DNA of 64,000 nt from Oscheius onirici. Lineage: Eukaryota; Nematoda; Chromadorea; Rhabditida; Rhabditidae. This document shows positions 17,825-29,517 of the stretch, piece after piece; position 1 is the stretch's first letter; each line of letters starts with the position of its first letter. Both the position numbers and the translations under genes were made by a program. The stretch covers positions 5,070,501 through 5,134,500 of the forward strand of contig OW051470.1 in assembly GCA_932521025.1 (NCBI GenBank), read 5' to 3'. A model generated the notes under the pieces. The model did not search any database, was not told the DNA's origin, and worked only from the letters and a program-made list of their open reading frames with translations.

Positions 17825-20712
17825 ATGAGCGGTTCTTCGAAGAAACTTAAAAAGAAAGGCGGATCGAGTGCTGGTGGAGGATCAACCAAGTTCACTGAAG
17901 GCTTTGACTACAGTAAGCTTATTCCGGAAGGGTTAGACTCTAAAACGAAGCAAGTGATCGAGGTTTTTCTCGGCTGTGAATAATTCACTTCGGATTTTTC
18001 AGAGATTCTTCCGTAATGAAGATCTTGCACCTGAGGAAAAGGGAGAAGCAATGGATAAATTTGTGGAGGCTATTCGAAACGAATACAATGAAGTAGAACG
18101 TCGGGAACAAGAGACAGTAGTAGAAAACGCTTCGGTCGTGCAAGAAGCACCTTCTTCGCCAATCTATGGACCAAACGATCAGCGCTATTTTCAAGACCGC
18201 GAAAGGATCAATGTTGGATGGATGACAAATTTTCCTGATTGTGGCGATGAAGTAGACACGTTAGTTTCATCAAATGTATTTGTGAAATGATGTTTTCAGG
18301 AAAATTGCCCAGTTCTGTCAGCGTTTAGGCGAACAAATGTACAATTTTGTCAGTTATCCTATTGGAGGAATTGTTCGCAACTATTGGAATCCTGAAAGGT
18401 CAGTTTTTAATATTTTTGCTCGTTATTTGTATTGTTATAGTAATGATAATGGTTCATATTTCCCTCCCCCGCTTTGGTTGCCGGATGTTCAACTACAAAA
18501 TCATCTTTGGGAGACTTACGTCCATGGACATATTTCGTTCTGGATTGACTGCGACTCGGAACTCGCTGGAATCGCCAAACTTTCAGCAGAAGAACTAGTC
18601 AAAGAGTTGAATTATGCTGTGTATCTCGGCATTCGCAGTGTTTCCATTACTCTTCGTCGAATGAGTAACCCGAAATTGGCCGAAGTTATCAACAAATGGC
18701 TTTGGACAAGGCAATGTCACACAGCGTGAGTGTTGTTGCTTTTCTTTACATTTTTGTTCAGAATTTGGATCTTCCTTCCCAGTGCTTTCGACTATTTCGA
18801 AGAACAAATCGAGGGCAAAGAAATCTGGGAAGTCTGGGCAGATTTCAGGACCCAGTGCTCGAATTTTGGAAGCCATAGGCTGAACGGCAAGTTTTCACAA
18901 TGCATTGGAAGTAAATGTGGTGTTTCAGTTGGACTCGATTTGTACGATCAGCTGGACGACGAATTTATAATTCAGCACAAGGTCGATCGCTGGCTTGCTG
19001 AACCTCTTGGAGCATTCTGTATCGAATCAAGAGCTTTCATGAGCAGTGCTCATAATTTCCAAGCTTGTTTGGGTCTTAGACACGAAGCTCTTCTGCACAG
19101 ACTTTGGACCACAGACACTTTGAGAGTTCTCGTTCGTGGTTCGCCTCATCATGAAACAGAAGATGCCATAAAGCTACAATACGCCAACGTTCGTTGTTTT
19201 TCTCTCGTTAAATAATATCGCCCATATTTCAGCTACTTAGACGGACTCTGAGAGATAGTGCCCGAAATCAGCCTCACATTTCCGCCAACCTGCAGAATCT
19301 CAACTACTTTGATGTGCTACAGACGCCTTTACAGCCTCTAGCTGATAATCTCGATTCTGGCGTCTATAACACGTTCGAACAGGATGGCGTCAAGTACCAA
19401 TCCTATCAAAAAGCCATCTTCGCGTGTTTGGTGGATTTGTGTGATGGTCGCGAGAAGCCCGAAACACTAGTTCTGTACGTGCTGGGAGCTGGAAGAGGTC
19501 CTCTTATGACTGCTGCTATAAAGGCCGAACAACAGTTCAACGAGAAGTATCGAGGTCGTCAGAACCGACTGAAAATGCAGCTGTATGTGGTGGAAAAGAA
19601 TCCGAATGCTCTCGTGACATTGAAATTCGTGAACAGCACCATGTAAGTTTCTGTTACTTTTACCTTGAAGGCGGAAAGTTTGCTGAAAATTAAACAACTT
19701 GCAGATGGAAAGGACGCGTAACAGTGATTGAGGGTGATATGCGCAAGCTCTCCGAGAACCCCGAGTTTTTGGCTTGTCCAAAACCAGATATTGTTGTTTC
19801 CGAACTTCTTGGCTCATTTGGCGATAACGAGGTTTTTAATTCTTGTTTCATGCATAAAATATTGTTTCAGCTTTCTCCGGAGTGTTTGGATGGAATCACT
19901 TTCTTCCTGAAACCGACCACTGTCAGTATTCCCCAGTCTTACACCAGCTATGCTGCTCCTATTATGTCGTGTCAACTACACCAGAATATTCGCTCTTCTA
20001 CGCGTAGTTATTACGTCAAAGGAATTCCAGGAGTTGGAAGAGAACCTCTGCTCCGTGAAAAGGACGGTTCATATTCGGTTTCTTACAAGTAAGTTGTTAT
20101 GTATTCTACCAAAAACCTTGTTCCGTACAAACATGGTCGATGCCAATATGGACCAGCTCTATGTCGTTTATCTTCGTCATTACTGTCCTCTGGATGTCGC
20201 GAAGCCAGTTTTTGCTTTCAATCATCCGAACTTTGAAAATAAGAGCAACGAGCGAGAAGCTAGAATTGCTTTCGATAACTTCGATATGCCTTCCGAGGTG
20301 AGGTTTTCAATTCGCAGTCATAAAATGTCTTTCAGCTGATGGGGTTTGCTGGTTATTTCCAACTACAACTTTACGGTGATATCGAGATCTCAATCGAGCC
20401 TTCTACCCACACTTTCAACATGTACAGTTGGTTCTCAGCTGTTCTTCCTCTAAGGAATATGGAGCGAATTTACCCTGGCGACAAAGTTTTTCTAACTTTT
20501 GTAGTAAATGGCTTTTATTTTTACAGCTGACACTGGATATTAAACGGAAAGTCGACGTTGGAGGAGTCTGGTATGAATGGTTTGTCGATATTGAGGTTTT
20601 TGAAGTTTTAGTCCCAAAAAAACATTAATTTCAGAGCGAAAATGGCGAAAAGCGACAATCGGTGCTTCAAAATCCAAACGGTGTCAACAATTATTTGCGA
20701 TTCTTCGATTAA
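17825..20712 (+). CDS. prmt-5: protein arginine methyltransferase 5
   Basis: Type II arginine methyltransferase making symmetric dimethylarginine on Sm proteins and histones. The start [10 protein letters not shown] lies behind TTTTGCAG. The N-terminal TIM-barrel-like region includes [17 protein letters not shown] and [17 protein letters not shown]. The SAM-binding motif is [19 protein letters not shown]. The double-E active site reads [11 protein letters not shown] with LSPECLDG in the next exon. The C-terminal barrel has [31 protein letters not shown] and [10 protein letters not shown]. It ends NNYLRFFD. About ten short introns. The N-terminal Gly/Ser/Lys-rich lead of about 30 residues has no counterpart in human PRMT5. 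Confidence 0.95.
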
Positions 20713-20910
20713 CCGGTGGAGACATTCCGTTATTTAGCTCATCTTGCCATTAGAATTAATGTATTTTGTTTGTTACATGTTGCTGTTATTTCCCACTGAA
20801 AAGTGATTGAAGATACTTGTGTCAACTTTTCCGAAACGGCTCATTCCCATCTTTTCTTTTCTCTATCTAAATTCTCTTCATCTTCCTCTGCGAACCGTAA
20901 ATTTCAGAAA

Positions 20911-21749
20911 ATGTCTTCTGCTGGTGTGAGTAGAATACTCCAAACCGAGTCGCTTCTCGTCCAGTCATGTCGTCTTATGGGCAGACGAGCACCGAAGCCA
21001 GGAAAACCACCAATCCTGCCTCCTTCCAAAAAGGCGAGTTTTTTTATTGCCTATAATTTCGGAACTCAGGTTCTGTATCGTGTCGTTCATGTGCCATGGC
21101 AGAAACCGGAAGATGTGAAAGAACTTCTTTGGAGACGAGCCACCTACAACAGTGCAGCAACTTCACTTCGAGACGTTTTCCAAAAAGAACTGGAACAAAA
21201 GGCTCAAGCTGGACTTGGAATTGAAGCAATGAAAGAAGCTGAGGAGGCCGAACTGGATCGACTGATTGACGAAAATGAACAGCTGAATGTGAAGAAAGCG
21301 GAGGAACGAGCTGAACGCGACAAGGAGGAATGGAAGAAGACAAAATTGGAAATTCTGAAAGAGATTGAAGACTCGTTGCAGAAACAACGACAATTGGCAG
21401 AGGAGGCTACACAAGAGGCAATCTTTTTTCAACAAACACAATAAAAACCATTTTGCAGGTTCGATCGGCAATTGAACGCAGTGCCAACTTTGTAACAAAG
21501 GCAAATCTCGAAGCAAAAATTGCCGAAGCCCTAGAACATCCAACTGTTTACGACTTCGCTATTGACAAGCAGGGAAATAAGGTATTTCCAATTTCACACA
21601 TTTCTCACACAACTTTTAAGTATTTCGATCCGACTCCTGTCAAATACCAAGAAGGAATTCCTACTCGACAGAAGGGTCGACTTTACGATCGAACTCTCGG
21701 TGCTCCAGAGCTATTGGCCTCCCAGAAAGTCACTCAACACACTGCCTGA
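20911..21749 (+). CDS. mrps-26: mitochondrial ribosomal protein S26
   Basis: Small-subunit mitoribosome protein. The start MSSAGVSRIL is immediately behind AATTTCAGAAA. The protein is mostly one long charged coiled helix (KEAEEAELDRLIDENEQL and onward), then NFVTKANLEAKIAEALEH and YDFAIDKQGN, which match the conserved C-terminal block of MRPS26. It extends further (TRQKGRLYDRTLGAPELLAS) than the human protein. A 36-nt stretch at about 21033-21068 could be a GC-AG intron (AAG|GCGAGT ... ACTCAG|GTT) or be read through, since it is in frame. Confidence 0.85.
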
Positions 21750-21912
21750 TAACCTCTTACCGAAATCGATTGTTCTGCTGTATCAGGCGGACTTTTATCG
21801 CGTCTAGCTATTAGGTCTTTCTCGTTGTTGGTTTATTCAGTAAATATTGTTATTTTTCTGCTTTTTTCTTTCTTGAGTATCTCAGCTCGAAAAGATACTA
21901 GTTTTGCAGTTT

Positions 21913-23023
21913 ATGCAATCGTATTTGGCGGAAATTGGAGAGATTGTAAGAGCGCAGAGACGCGACGACGAAGAACTCGAAATCTTGCAAGAGCGACTCT
22001 CCAAGGTTTTGTTCTATCCTCATCAAACATTGGTTTATTTTCAGGTAATCAAAGAACTAGTAGGCCAAAGAGTCTGGCTCCGAGTCTTTCCTCATCTCCA
22101 GCTTGTATCAAAATTAGTATATTATTCCTGTACACTTCTTTCTGGTTCGTTTCTTTCCGAATAGCTCGGAAACAATGTTTCAGGTGTCCAGACTCTAGGA
22201 GAAGAATACGTCCATCTGTTCGAGAGTTCCGCCTCCTCCAGATCCGTTCCCTCGTGGTCATCTCGCTTCATCTTCGTCGTTCTTCATTCCTTGGCTCCCG
22301 TTTTAGCACAATATTCTATTCAGGTATCAAAATGTATTCCCATAAAACCTCGTTTTAGAACGCGGAACGTCATCTCCGTCATCCATCTACCGATTCTTTT
22401 CTCGGCATCCCGCTTCAGAACAACGTCAAAGCCCGAAACAGTTTGGTTTCGCTGGTCAATTGGATTAGAACGACTGGAATTCCTCAACTCAGACGTCTCC
22501 ATCTGGCCCTTTTCTACATTTTCGGAACTTACTACAGTATCAGTCGCCGAGTAACAGGAATTCGGTTTCTGTCTCTCAGTCCTCAGACGGATATAGCAGT
22601 AGGAATTTTAACGTACTTTCAATTAAATTCCTTCAGGCACTCAAAGTTTATCGGATTCTAGGCTACTTGACATTGGCACTGACTACTTGTTCCATTGTGC
22701 TATTCGCTGTTTCTGCTTTCGAAGAGGAAAGGAAACGAACGAAAGCAGGAAAGTCAAAAACAGTCGAAGAGAGGAGAGAAAGTGGAGAAAAAACTTTCAT
22801 CCACCCTTGGTTCCGTTGTTCTGTTTGTCTCGAAGGCGTAAATCCATCCACTGCCCCGTGTGGACACCTCTTCTGCTGGAACTGTATTCAGGTTCGGCTT
22901 TTTTTTAAAACTAAATACAGCTAATTCCAGGAACACGCTTTGACAAGTAATTTTGAGCCGAAATGTCCACAATGTCGTGTAGTATTCGAGCCGTCTGTCA
23001 TCGTCCCTCTAGTCAATTTGTAA
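21913..23023 (+). CDS. prx-10: peroxin 10 (peroxisomal RING E3 ligase)
   Basis: Integral peroxisomal membrane RING protein that with PEX2 and PEX12 ubiquitinates the import receptor PEX5. The start MQSYLAEIGEIVRAQRRDDE is behind GTTTTGCAG. The membrane part includes RRLHLALFYIFGTYYSISRR (PEX10 signature region), RILGYLTLALTTCSIVLFAV and ends in a C-terminal RING: CSVCLEGVNPSTAPCGHLFC, then WNCIQ and CPQCRVVF (C3HC4). The stop is at 23021-23023 after VPLVNL. The first 380 bp lie outside the tandem duplication, so only this copy is complete. Its last 61 coding bases overlap the start of the WARS2 frame. Confidence 0.93.
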
Positions 23024-24291
23024 AACTATCACGTCGTCCTAAATCAACTTCTTCATCACAAGCTCTCTACTTTTCGGGTATTCAGCCAACAGGCGTTCCA
23101 CATCTGGGCAATTATTTTGGATTCATCGAGCCCTGGCTAAACTTACAAAAAGTTCATTTCATTCTAATCTCACTTATTGTCATTCAGGAACTTCCTTCGT
23201 CTACACGCATGATTCTTTCCGTCGTTGATCAACACGCCATTTCCCTCGGTCCAAAACCAGCCGATCAGGTAACTTTTCATTTTCTTTTCTATCAGCATAA
23301 TTTCAGCTCCGTTCTGACACCCGTACCATGATCGCTGGTCTCTTGGCCAGTGGAGTTTGTGCTGAACGAACTCTTCTTTTTCGACAGAGCGACGTCCCTC
23401 AAATTGCTCAACTCAGCTGGATTCTCGGTTCCTTACAAACAGTCACAAAACTTCAAAGACTTCCTCAGTATAAAGAAAAATCCTCAAAGTAGGCTTTTCC
23501 ACAGAATCAACAGCTAGTGAATTGAAGATTTTCGAAAGGAGAAGTTCCTGTCGGGCTGCTGACGTATCCCCTTCTCCAAGCGGCAGACGTGCTCATGTTC
23601 CGTGCCACGCATGTCCCAGTCGGCGCAGATCAGAGTCAACACATGAATCTTCTCGCCGATTTGGCCTATCATTTCAACAAAAAGTTCAACGAAGACTATT
23701 TCCCTCTCCCAAAACAGGTTTTTCATCTTTTTTTAAGCAGTTAAAGTTCATTTTCAGGTTACCCGTGAGATGTCTGCGAGAGTGAAGAGTCTCCGCGACC
23801 CGATGAAGAAAATGAGCAAATCGGATCCGAGCGAACGTTCTAGAATAGCGGTAGTTTCTTTCGCTCAAAATCTACATCATCGCCAACTTCCAGATTACAG
23901 AAAGTAAGGCTTCGATAGAAGAGAAATGTCGAAAAGCTGTGAGCGATTCCGAGCCTTTGGTGACTTACGAGCCTGAACGACGTCCAGCGGTTAGCAACCT
24001 TGTCGATCTCTACTGCGCGGTCAAAGGAAAAGTCCCTTCGGAAATCATCGAAAACGGATGGAATACAGTACAACTGAAGACGAGACTTGCTGAAGCAATT
24101 GGCGAAAAACTAGCAGTGGTCAGAGAGAAGGCGGAAAAACTCGAACGCGGCACAGAGGTATATAGAGTTTTTCTTTATTTGTTCGAAACACAATTTAGGT
24201 AGACGAGATAATTTTCGAAGGCGGAAAGAAAGCCAAACGGATAGCCGAAGAAAATATGCAGCAGATTCGTCGAGTTGTGGGATTCATCTAG
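22963..24291 (+). CDS. wars-2: mitochondrial tryptophanyl-tRNA synthetase, copy 1
   Basis: Class I synthetase charging mitochondrial tRNA-Trp. An in-frame TGA two codons upstream limits the start to [20 protein letters not shown] at 22963 (or the second Met at 22972). That gives an Arg/Ser-rich targeting lead that overlaps the end of PEX10 in another frame. Then [20 protein letters not shown] (HIGH-type motif HLGN), [51 protein letters not shown] and [15 protein letters not shown] (KMSKS). It ends IRRVVGFI, like WARS2. All introns are short. The gene lies wholly inside the duplicated unit, so a second identical copy follows. Confidence 0.93.
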
Positions 24292-24399
24292 GTACATATC
24301 ACTTTATTTATTTTTGTTGTTGTTTTTTTTTGTTATAAAACTTATTTCCCAAACGAGTTGGAATAACACCCAAATGCTTCTCAGGATCAGCATACATAT

Positions 24400-25464
24400 T
24401 TATTCCGCCCACGTCTTGTGAGCCTTTTCTCGCAATTCTGTATTCTTCTGCTCTATCACATAATTCAAAATAAAGGAAGGAGTGAACTTTGTTCCTTCCA
24501 TCTGAAATTGATGTCCCATGTATCCTGTAGTCTCTTCGGCGAGTCCTATGCTTCTGATTGCTTGTTTTGCAAAATCCCCAGGACATGGTCCGAAAAGTGT
24601 CGGCCTTTCTATCTGAAAACAGGTAATTTTAGTGTAAAAAGTGCCTGGACCTTGCTGAGTTTAGTAGTCACCAACATGGGACAGACACACTGGAAAGTGA
24701 CTCCAGACGAGGCATATTCCTTCTGGAGAATCGACGTTAACCATTGGACGTACTTTTTGGAGGCGGAATACACGGCCCATTTTTGGAACTTCCAATAGGC
24801 TGCCGCAGACGAAACATTGACTATGATTCCAGATTTCCTGGCTACCATTTGCGGGAGAACTGCCGCTGAGAGCTAAATCATTTTGTTTCTAGCTATTTCC
24901 ATATGACTGACCACAGTCGGTGGAAGCACGTTTAGAATTATTTGGTCTCCGAGTTTAATAGGAGCTCCGTCCATTTTATGAAGAACTTCGGGATAGTCGG
25001 CAATACCGCCAACATTATTCACCAAAATCCCAATTTGTTTCTGTTTCAAATAGTCGACGAGAGGTTTGTAGTCTTGACTAGATCCCGTCGAAAAGTCAAA
25101 GGAAAACGTTTCGACCTCTACGTCTGGTGACGACTCTAGAATTTGTGATCGAGTGTTGTCCAATTTGAGCTGATTTCTCGAGATGAGGACGATGCTGAAT
25201 CCCCTTCTCGCCAATTCAAAAGCATACGCTCGACCGATTCCATCGGTTGCACCCGTCACAACTGAAATTGTAGCTGAAATAGGATTCAAAAAAGAACCGA
25301 CCAGCCCATTTGGCTCCAGCCTTCTTGTGTAAATCAACCGGTCTCCATATCAAAAAAGGAAAGAAAATATTGTAGATTGAGAAGAGAATGTGATAGGAAA
25401 TGTAGAGGATAACAGCTACTCCCGCTCCAATAAAAAACGAACCGACATCGAACGAAAAGGACAT
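24400..25464 (-). CDS. 17-beta-HSD12 / LET-767-type 3-ketoacyl reductase, copy 1
   Basis: Short-chain dehydrogenase of the ER membrane; relatives reduce 3-ketoacyl-CoA in fatty-acid elongation and some steroids. The start MSFSFDVGSFFIGAGVAVIL follows TTTCCAG and begins a membrane segment. VVTGATDGIGRAYAFELARR carries the TGxxxGxG cofactor site, then NNVGG. The catalytic block is NVSSAAAYWKFQKWAVYSAS with Ser and YSASK. FGPCPGDFAKQAIRSIG and YMGHQFQMEGTKF follow; the end is KAHKTWAE. Length of about 310 residues fits the family. It is convergent with WARS2; their stops are about 110 bp apart. Confidence 0.9.
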
Positions 25465-25877
25465 TCTGGAAACTGATTTGGACTGAGAAAAAGGAAAACA
25501 TAATGGAAGGGTAGAGTCTAGACACATTTCAGACAGAACATGTTTTAAAAGTGAGAGGGAATATGAGGCTGGAAGGGAGACGCGTAATCAAGGAGCAGTT
25601 TGTTATCTCCGGGATCAAAGAAGTCCGTGAGAGAAGGGCAGAGATCACGCGAACATTGTTGTTAGAGACAATTCGACTGGGTTGTTGACAATCGATGTCG
25701 AGAAACTCGTTACTGGATCAAAAGATCTTCTAGAGGCGGGTCTAGTTTGATCGCCTCAATGAGCAGAAGAACTCTCATTTCCTCAGAGGATACATGCTCA
25801 TTAGCATATCGAAGAGGGTCTCTCTCGATTAGATAAGAGTCTGTTTTGGACTAGACAGCAGCACTGTACACTTCCTG

Positions 25878-25946
25878 ATGACAATCCGTGTTCCATTCTC
25901 TTCGGAACTTCTCCGAACAAACAGAGATGACAGGCTCCCGTTTTAG
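25878..25946 (+). pseudogene. truncated AMDHD2 start left by the duplication
   Basis: The first 18 codons of AMDHD2 ([18 protein letters not shown]) run into the duplication junction at 25931 and then read four PEX10-derived codons in the wrong frame to a TAG at 25944. The AMDHD2 promoter is duplicated with it, so a transcript could start here and run into the truncated PEX10. Confidence 0.85.
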
Positions 25947-26663
25947 CACAATATTCTATTCAGGTATCAAAATGTATTCCCATAAAACCTCGTTTTAGAA
26001 CGCGGAACGTCATCTCCGTCATCCATCTACCGATTCTTTTCTCGGCATCCCGCTTCAGAACAACGTCAAAGCCCGAAACAGTTTGGTTTCGCTGGTCAAT
26101 TGGATTAGAACGACTGGAATTCCTCAACTCAGACGTCTCCATCTGGCCCTTTTCTACATTTTCGGAACTTACTACAGTATCAGTCGCCGAGTAACAGGAA
26201 TTCGGTTTCTGTCTCTCAGTCCTCAGACGGATATAGCAGTAGGAATTTTAACGTACTTTCAATTAAATTCCTTCAGGCACTCAAAGTTTATCGGATTCTA
26301 GGCTACTTGACATTGGCACTGACTACTTGTTCCATTGTGCTATTCGCTGTTTCTGCTTTCGAAGAGGAAAGGAAACGAACGAAAGCAGGAAAGTCAAAAA
26401 CAGTCGAAGAGAGGAGAGAAAGTGGAGAAAAAACTTTCATCCACCCTTGGTTCCGTTGTTCTGTTTGTCTCGAAGGCGTAAATCCATCCACTGCCCCGTG
26501 TGGACACCTCTTCTGCTGGAACTGTATTCAGGTTCGGCTTTTTTTTAAAACTAAATACAGCTAATTCCAGGAACACGCTTTGACAAGTAATTTTGAGCCG
26601 AAATGTCCACAATGTCGTGTAGTATTCGAGCCGTCTGTCATCGTCCCTCTAGTCAATTTGTAA
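25933..26663 (+). pseudogene. 5'-truncated PEX10, copy 2
   Basis: Repeats the PEX10 sequence from the exon segment LAPVLAQYSIQ to the stop, including the whole RING. It lacks the start codon and roughly the first 130 codons, and is out of frame with the AMDHD2 start in front of it. Not expected to give a full peroxin. Confidence 0.9.
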
Positions 26664-27931
26664 AACTATCACGTCGTCCTAAATCAACTTCTTCATCACA
26701 AGCTCTCTACTTTTCGGGTATTCAGCCAACAGGCGTTCCACATCTGGGCAATTATTTTGGATTCATCGAGCCCTGGCTAAACTTACAAAAAGTTCATTTC
26801 ATTCTAATCTCACTTATTGTCATTCAGGAACTTCCTTCGTCTACACGCATGATTCTTTCCGTCGTTGATCAACACGCCATTTCCCTCGGTCCAAAACCAG
26901 CCGATCAGGTAACTTTTCATTTTCTTTTCTATCAGCATAATTTCAGCTCCGTTCTGACACCCGTACCATGATCGCTGGTCTCTTGGCCAGTGGAGTTTGT
27001 GCTGAACGAACTCTTCTTTTTCGACAGAGCGACGTCCCTCAAATTGCTCAACTCAGCTGGATTCTCGGTTCCTTACAAACAGTCACAAAACTTCAAAGAC
27101 TTCCTCAGTATAAAGAAAAATCCTCAAAGTAGGCTTTTCCACAGAATCAACAGCTAGTGAATTGAAGATTTTCGAAAGGAGAAGTTCCTGTCGGGCTGCT
27201 GACGTATCCCCTTCTCCAAGCGGCAGACGTGCTCATGTTCCGTGCCACGCATGTCCCAGTCGGCGCAGATCAGAGTCAACACATGAATCTTCTCGCCGAT
27301 TTGGCCTATCATTTCAACAAAAAGTTCAACGAAGACTATTTCCCTCTCCCAAAACAGGTTTTTCATCTTTTTTTAAGCAGTTAAAGTTCATTTTCAGGTT
27401 ACCCGTGAGATGTCTGCGAGAGTGAAGAGTCTCCGCGACCCGATGAAGAAAATGAGCAAATCGGATCCGAGCGAACGTTCTAGAATAGCGGTAGTTTCTT
27501 TCGCTCAAAATCTACATCATCGCCAACTTCCAGATTACAGAAAGTAAGGCTTCGATAGAAGAGAAATGTCGAAAAGCTGTGAGCGATTCCGAGCCTTTGG
27601 TGACTTACGAGCCTGAACGACGTCCAGCGGTTAGCAACCTTGTCGATCTCTACTGCGCGGTCAAAGGAAAAGTCCCTTCGGAAATCATCGAAAACGGATG
27701 GAATACAGTACAACTGAAGACGAGACTTGCTGAAGCAATTGGCGAAAAACTAGCAGTGGTCAGAGAGAAGGCGGAAAAACTCGAACGCGGCACAGAGGTA
27801 TATAGAGTTTTTCTTTATTTGTTCGAAACACAATTTAGGTAGACGAGATAATTTTCGAAGGCGGAAAGAAAGCCAAACGGATAGCCGAAGAAAATATGCA
27901 GCAGATTCGTCGAGTTGTGGGATTCATCTAG
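26603..27931 (+). CDS. wars-2: mitochondrial tryptophanyl-tRNA synthetase, copy 2
   Basis: Identical to the copy at 22963, with the same motifs ([12 protein letters not shown]), the same introns and the same overlap with the tail of the truncated PEX10. Its upstream context differs: it follows the AMDHD2-start/PEX10 junction instead of an intact PEX10. If PEX10 and WARS2 share a promoter, this copy would depend on the duplicated AMDHD2 promoter or an internal one. Confidence 0.9.
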
Positions 27932-28039
27932 GTACATATCACTTTATTTATTTTTGTTGTTGTTTTTTTTTGTTATAAAACTTATTTCCCAAACGAGTTG
28001 GAATAACACCCAAATGCTTCTCAGGATCAGCATACATAT

Positions 28040-29104
28040 TTATTCCGCCCACGTCTTGTGAGCCTTTTCTCGCAATTCTGTATTCTTCTGCTCTATCACA
28101 TAATTCAAAATAAAGGAAGGAGTGAACTTTGTTCCTTCCATCTGAAATTGATGTCCCATGTATCCTGTAGTCTCTTCGGCGAGTCCTATGCTTCTGATTG
28201 CTTGTTTTGCAAAATCCCCAGGACATGGTCCGAAAAGTGTCGGCCTTTCTATCTGAAAACAGGTAATTTTAGTGTAAAAAGTGCCTGGACCTTGCTGAGT
28301 TTAGTAGTCACCAACATGGGACAGACACACTGGAAAGTGACTCCAGACGAGGCATATTCCTTCTGGAGAATCGACGTTAACCATTGGACGTACTTTTTGG
28401 AGGCGGAATACACGGCCCATTTTTGGAACTTCCAATAGGCTGCCGCAGACGAAACATTGACTATGATTCCAGATTTCCTGGCTACCATTTGCGGGAGAAC
28501 TGCCGCTGAGAGCTAAATCATTTTGTTTCTAGCTATTTCCATATGACTGACCACAGTCGGTGGAAGCACGTTTAGAATTATTTGGTCTCCGAGTTTAATA
28601 GGAGCTCCGTCCATTTTATGAAGAACTTCGGGATAGTCGGCAATACCGCCAACATTATTCACCAAAATCCCAATTTGTTTCTGTTTCAAATAGTCGACGA
28701 GAGGTTTGTAGTCTTGACTAGATCCCGTCGAAAAGTCAAAGGAAAACGTTTCGACCTCTACGTCTGGTGACGACTCTAGAATTTGTGATCGAGTGTTGTC
28801 CAATTTGAGCTGATTTCTCGAGATGAGGACGATGCTGAATCCCCTTCTCGCCAATTCAAAAGCATACGCTCGACCGATTCCATCGGTTGCACCCGTCACA
28901 ACTGAAATTGTAGCTGAAATAGGATTCAAAAAAGAACCGACCAGCCCATTTGGCTCCAGCCTTCTTGTGTAAATCAACCGGTCTCCATATCAAAAAAGGA
29001 AAGAAAATATTGTAGATTGAGAAGAGAATGTGATAGGAAATGTAGAGGATAACAGCTACTCCCGCTCCAATAAAAAACGAACCGACATCGAACGAAAAGG
29101 ACAT
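28040..29104 (-). CDS. 17-beta-HSD12 / LET-767-type reductase, copy 2
   Basis: Identical to the copy at 24400, including the cofactor site, YSASK and the start behind TTTCCAG. Its start is 414 bp from the AMDHD2 start on the other strand, so the pair share a divergent promoter region, duplicated in unit 1 (25465-25877). Confidence 0.9.
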
Positions 29105-29517
29105 TCTGGAAACTGATTTGGACTGAGAAAAAGGAAAACATAATGGAAGGGTAGAGTCTAGACACATTTCAGACAGAACATGTTTTAAAAGTGAGAGGGA
29201 ATATGAGGCTGGAAGGGAGACGCGTAATCAAGGAGCAGTTTGTTATCTCCGGGATCAAAGAAGTCCGTGAGAGAAGGGCAGAGATCACGCGAACATTGTT
29301 GTTAGAGACAATTCGACTGGGTTGTTGACAATCGATGTCGAGAAACTCGTTACTGGATCAAAAGATCTTCTAGAGGCGGGTCTAGTTTGATCGCCTCAAT
29401 GAGCAGAAGAACTCTCATTTCCTCAGAGGATACATGCTCATTAGCATATCGAAGAGGGTCTCTCTCGATTAGATAAGAGTCTGTTTTGGACTAGACAGCA
29501 GCACTGTACACTTCCTG

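Larger units (their letters stand above)
22293..25931. repeat. tandem duplication, unit 1
   Basis: 3,639 bp repeated at +3,640 (25933-29571). I found no mismatch in the stretches compared, and all predicted frames are identical. It runs from inside a PEX10 exon to codon 18 of AMDHD2. One extra base (A at 25932) separates the units. Confidence 0.97.
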
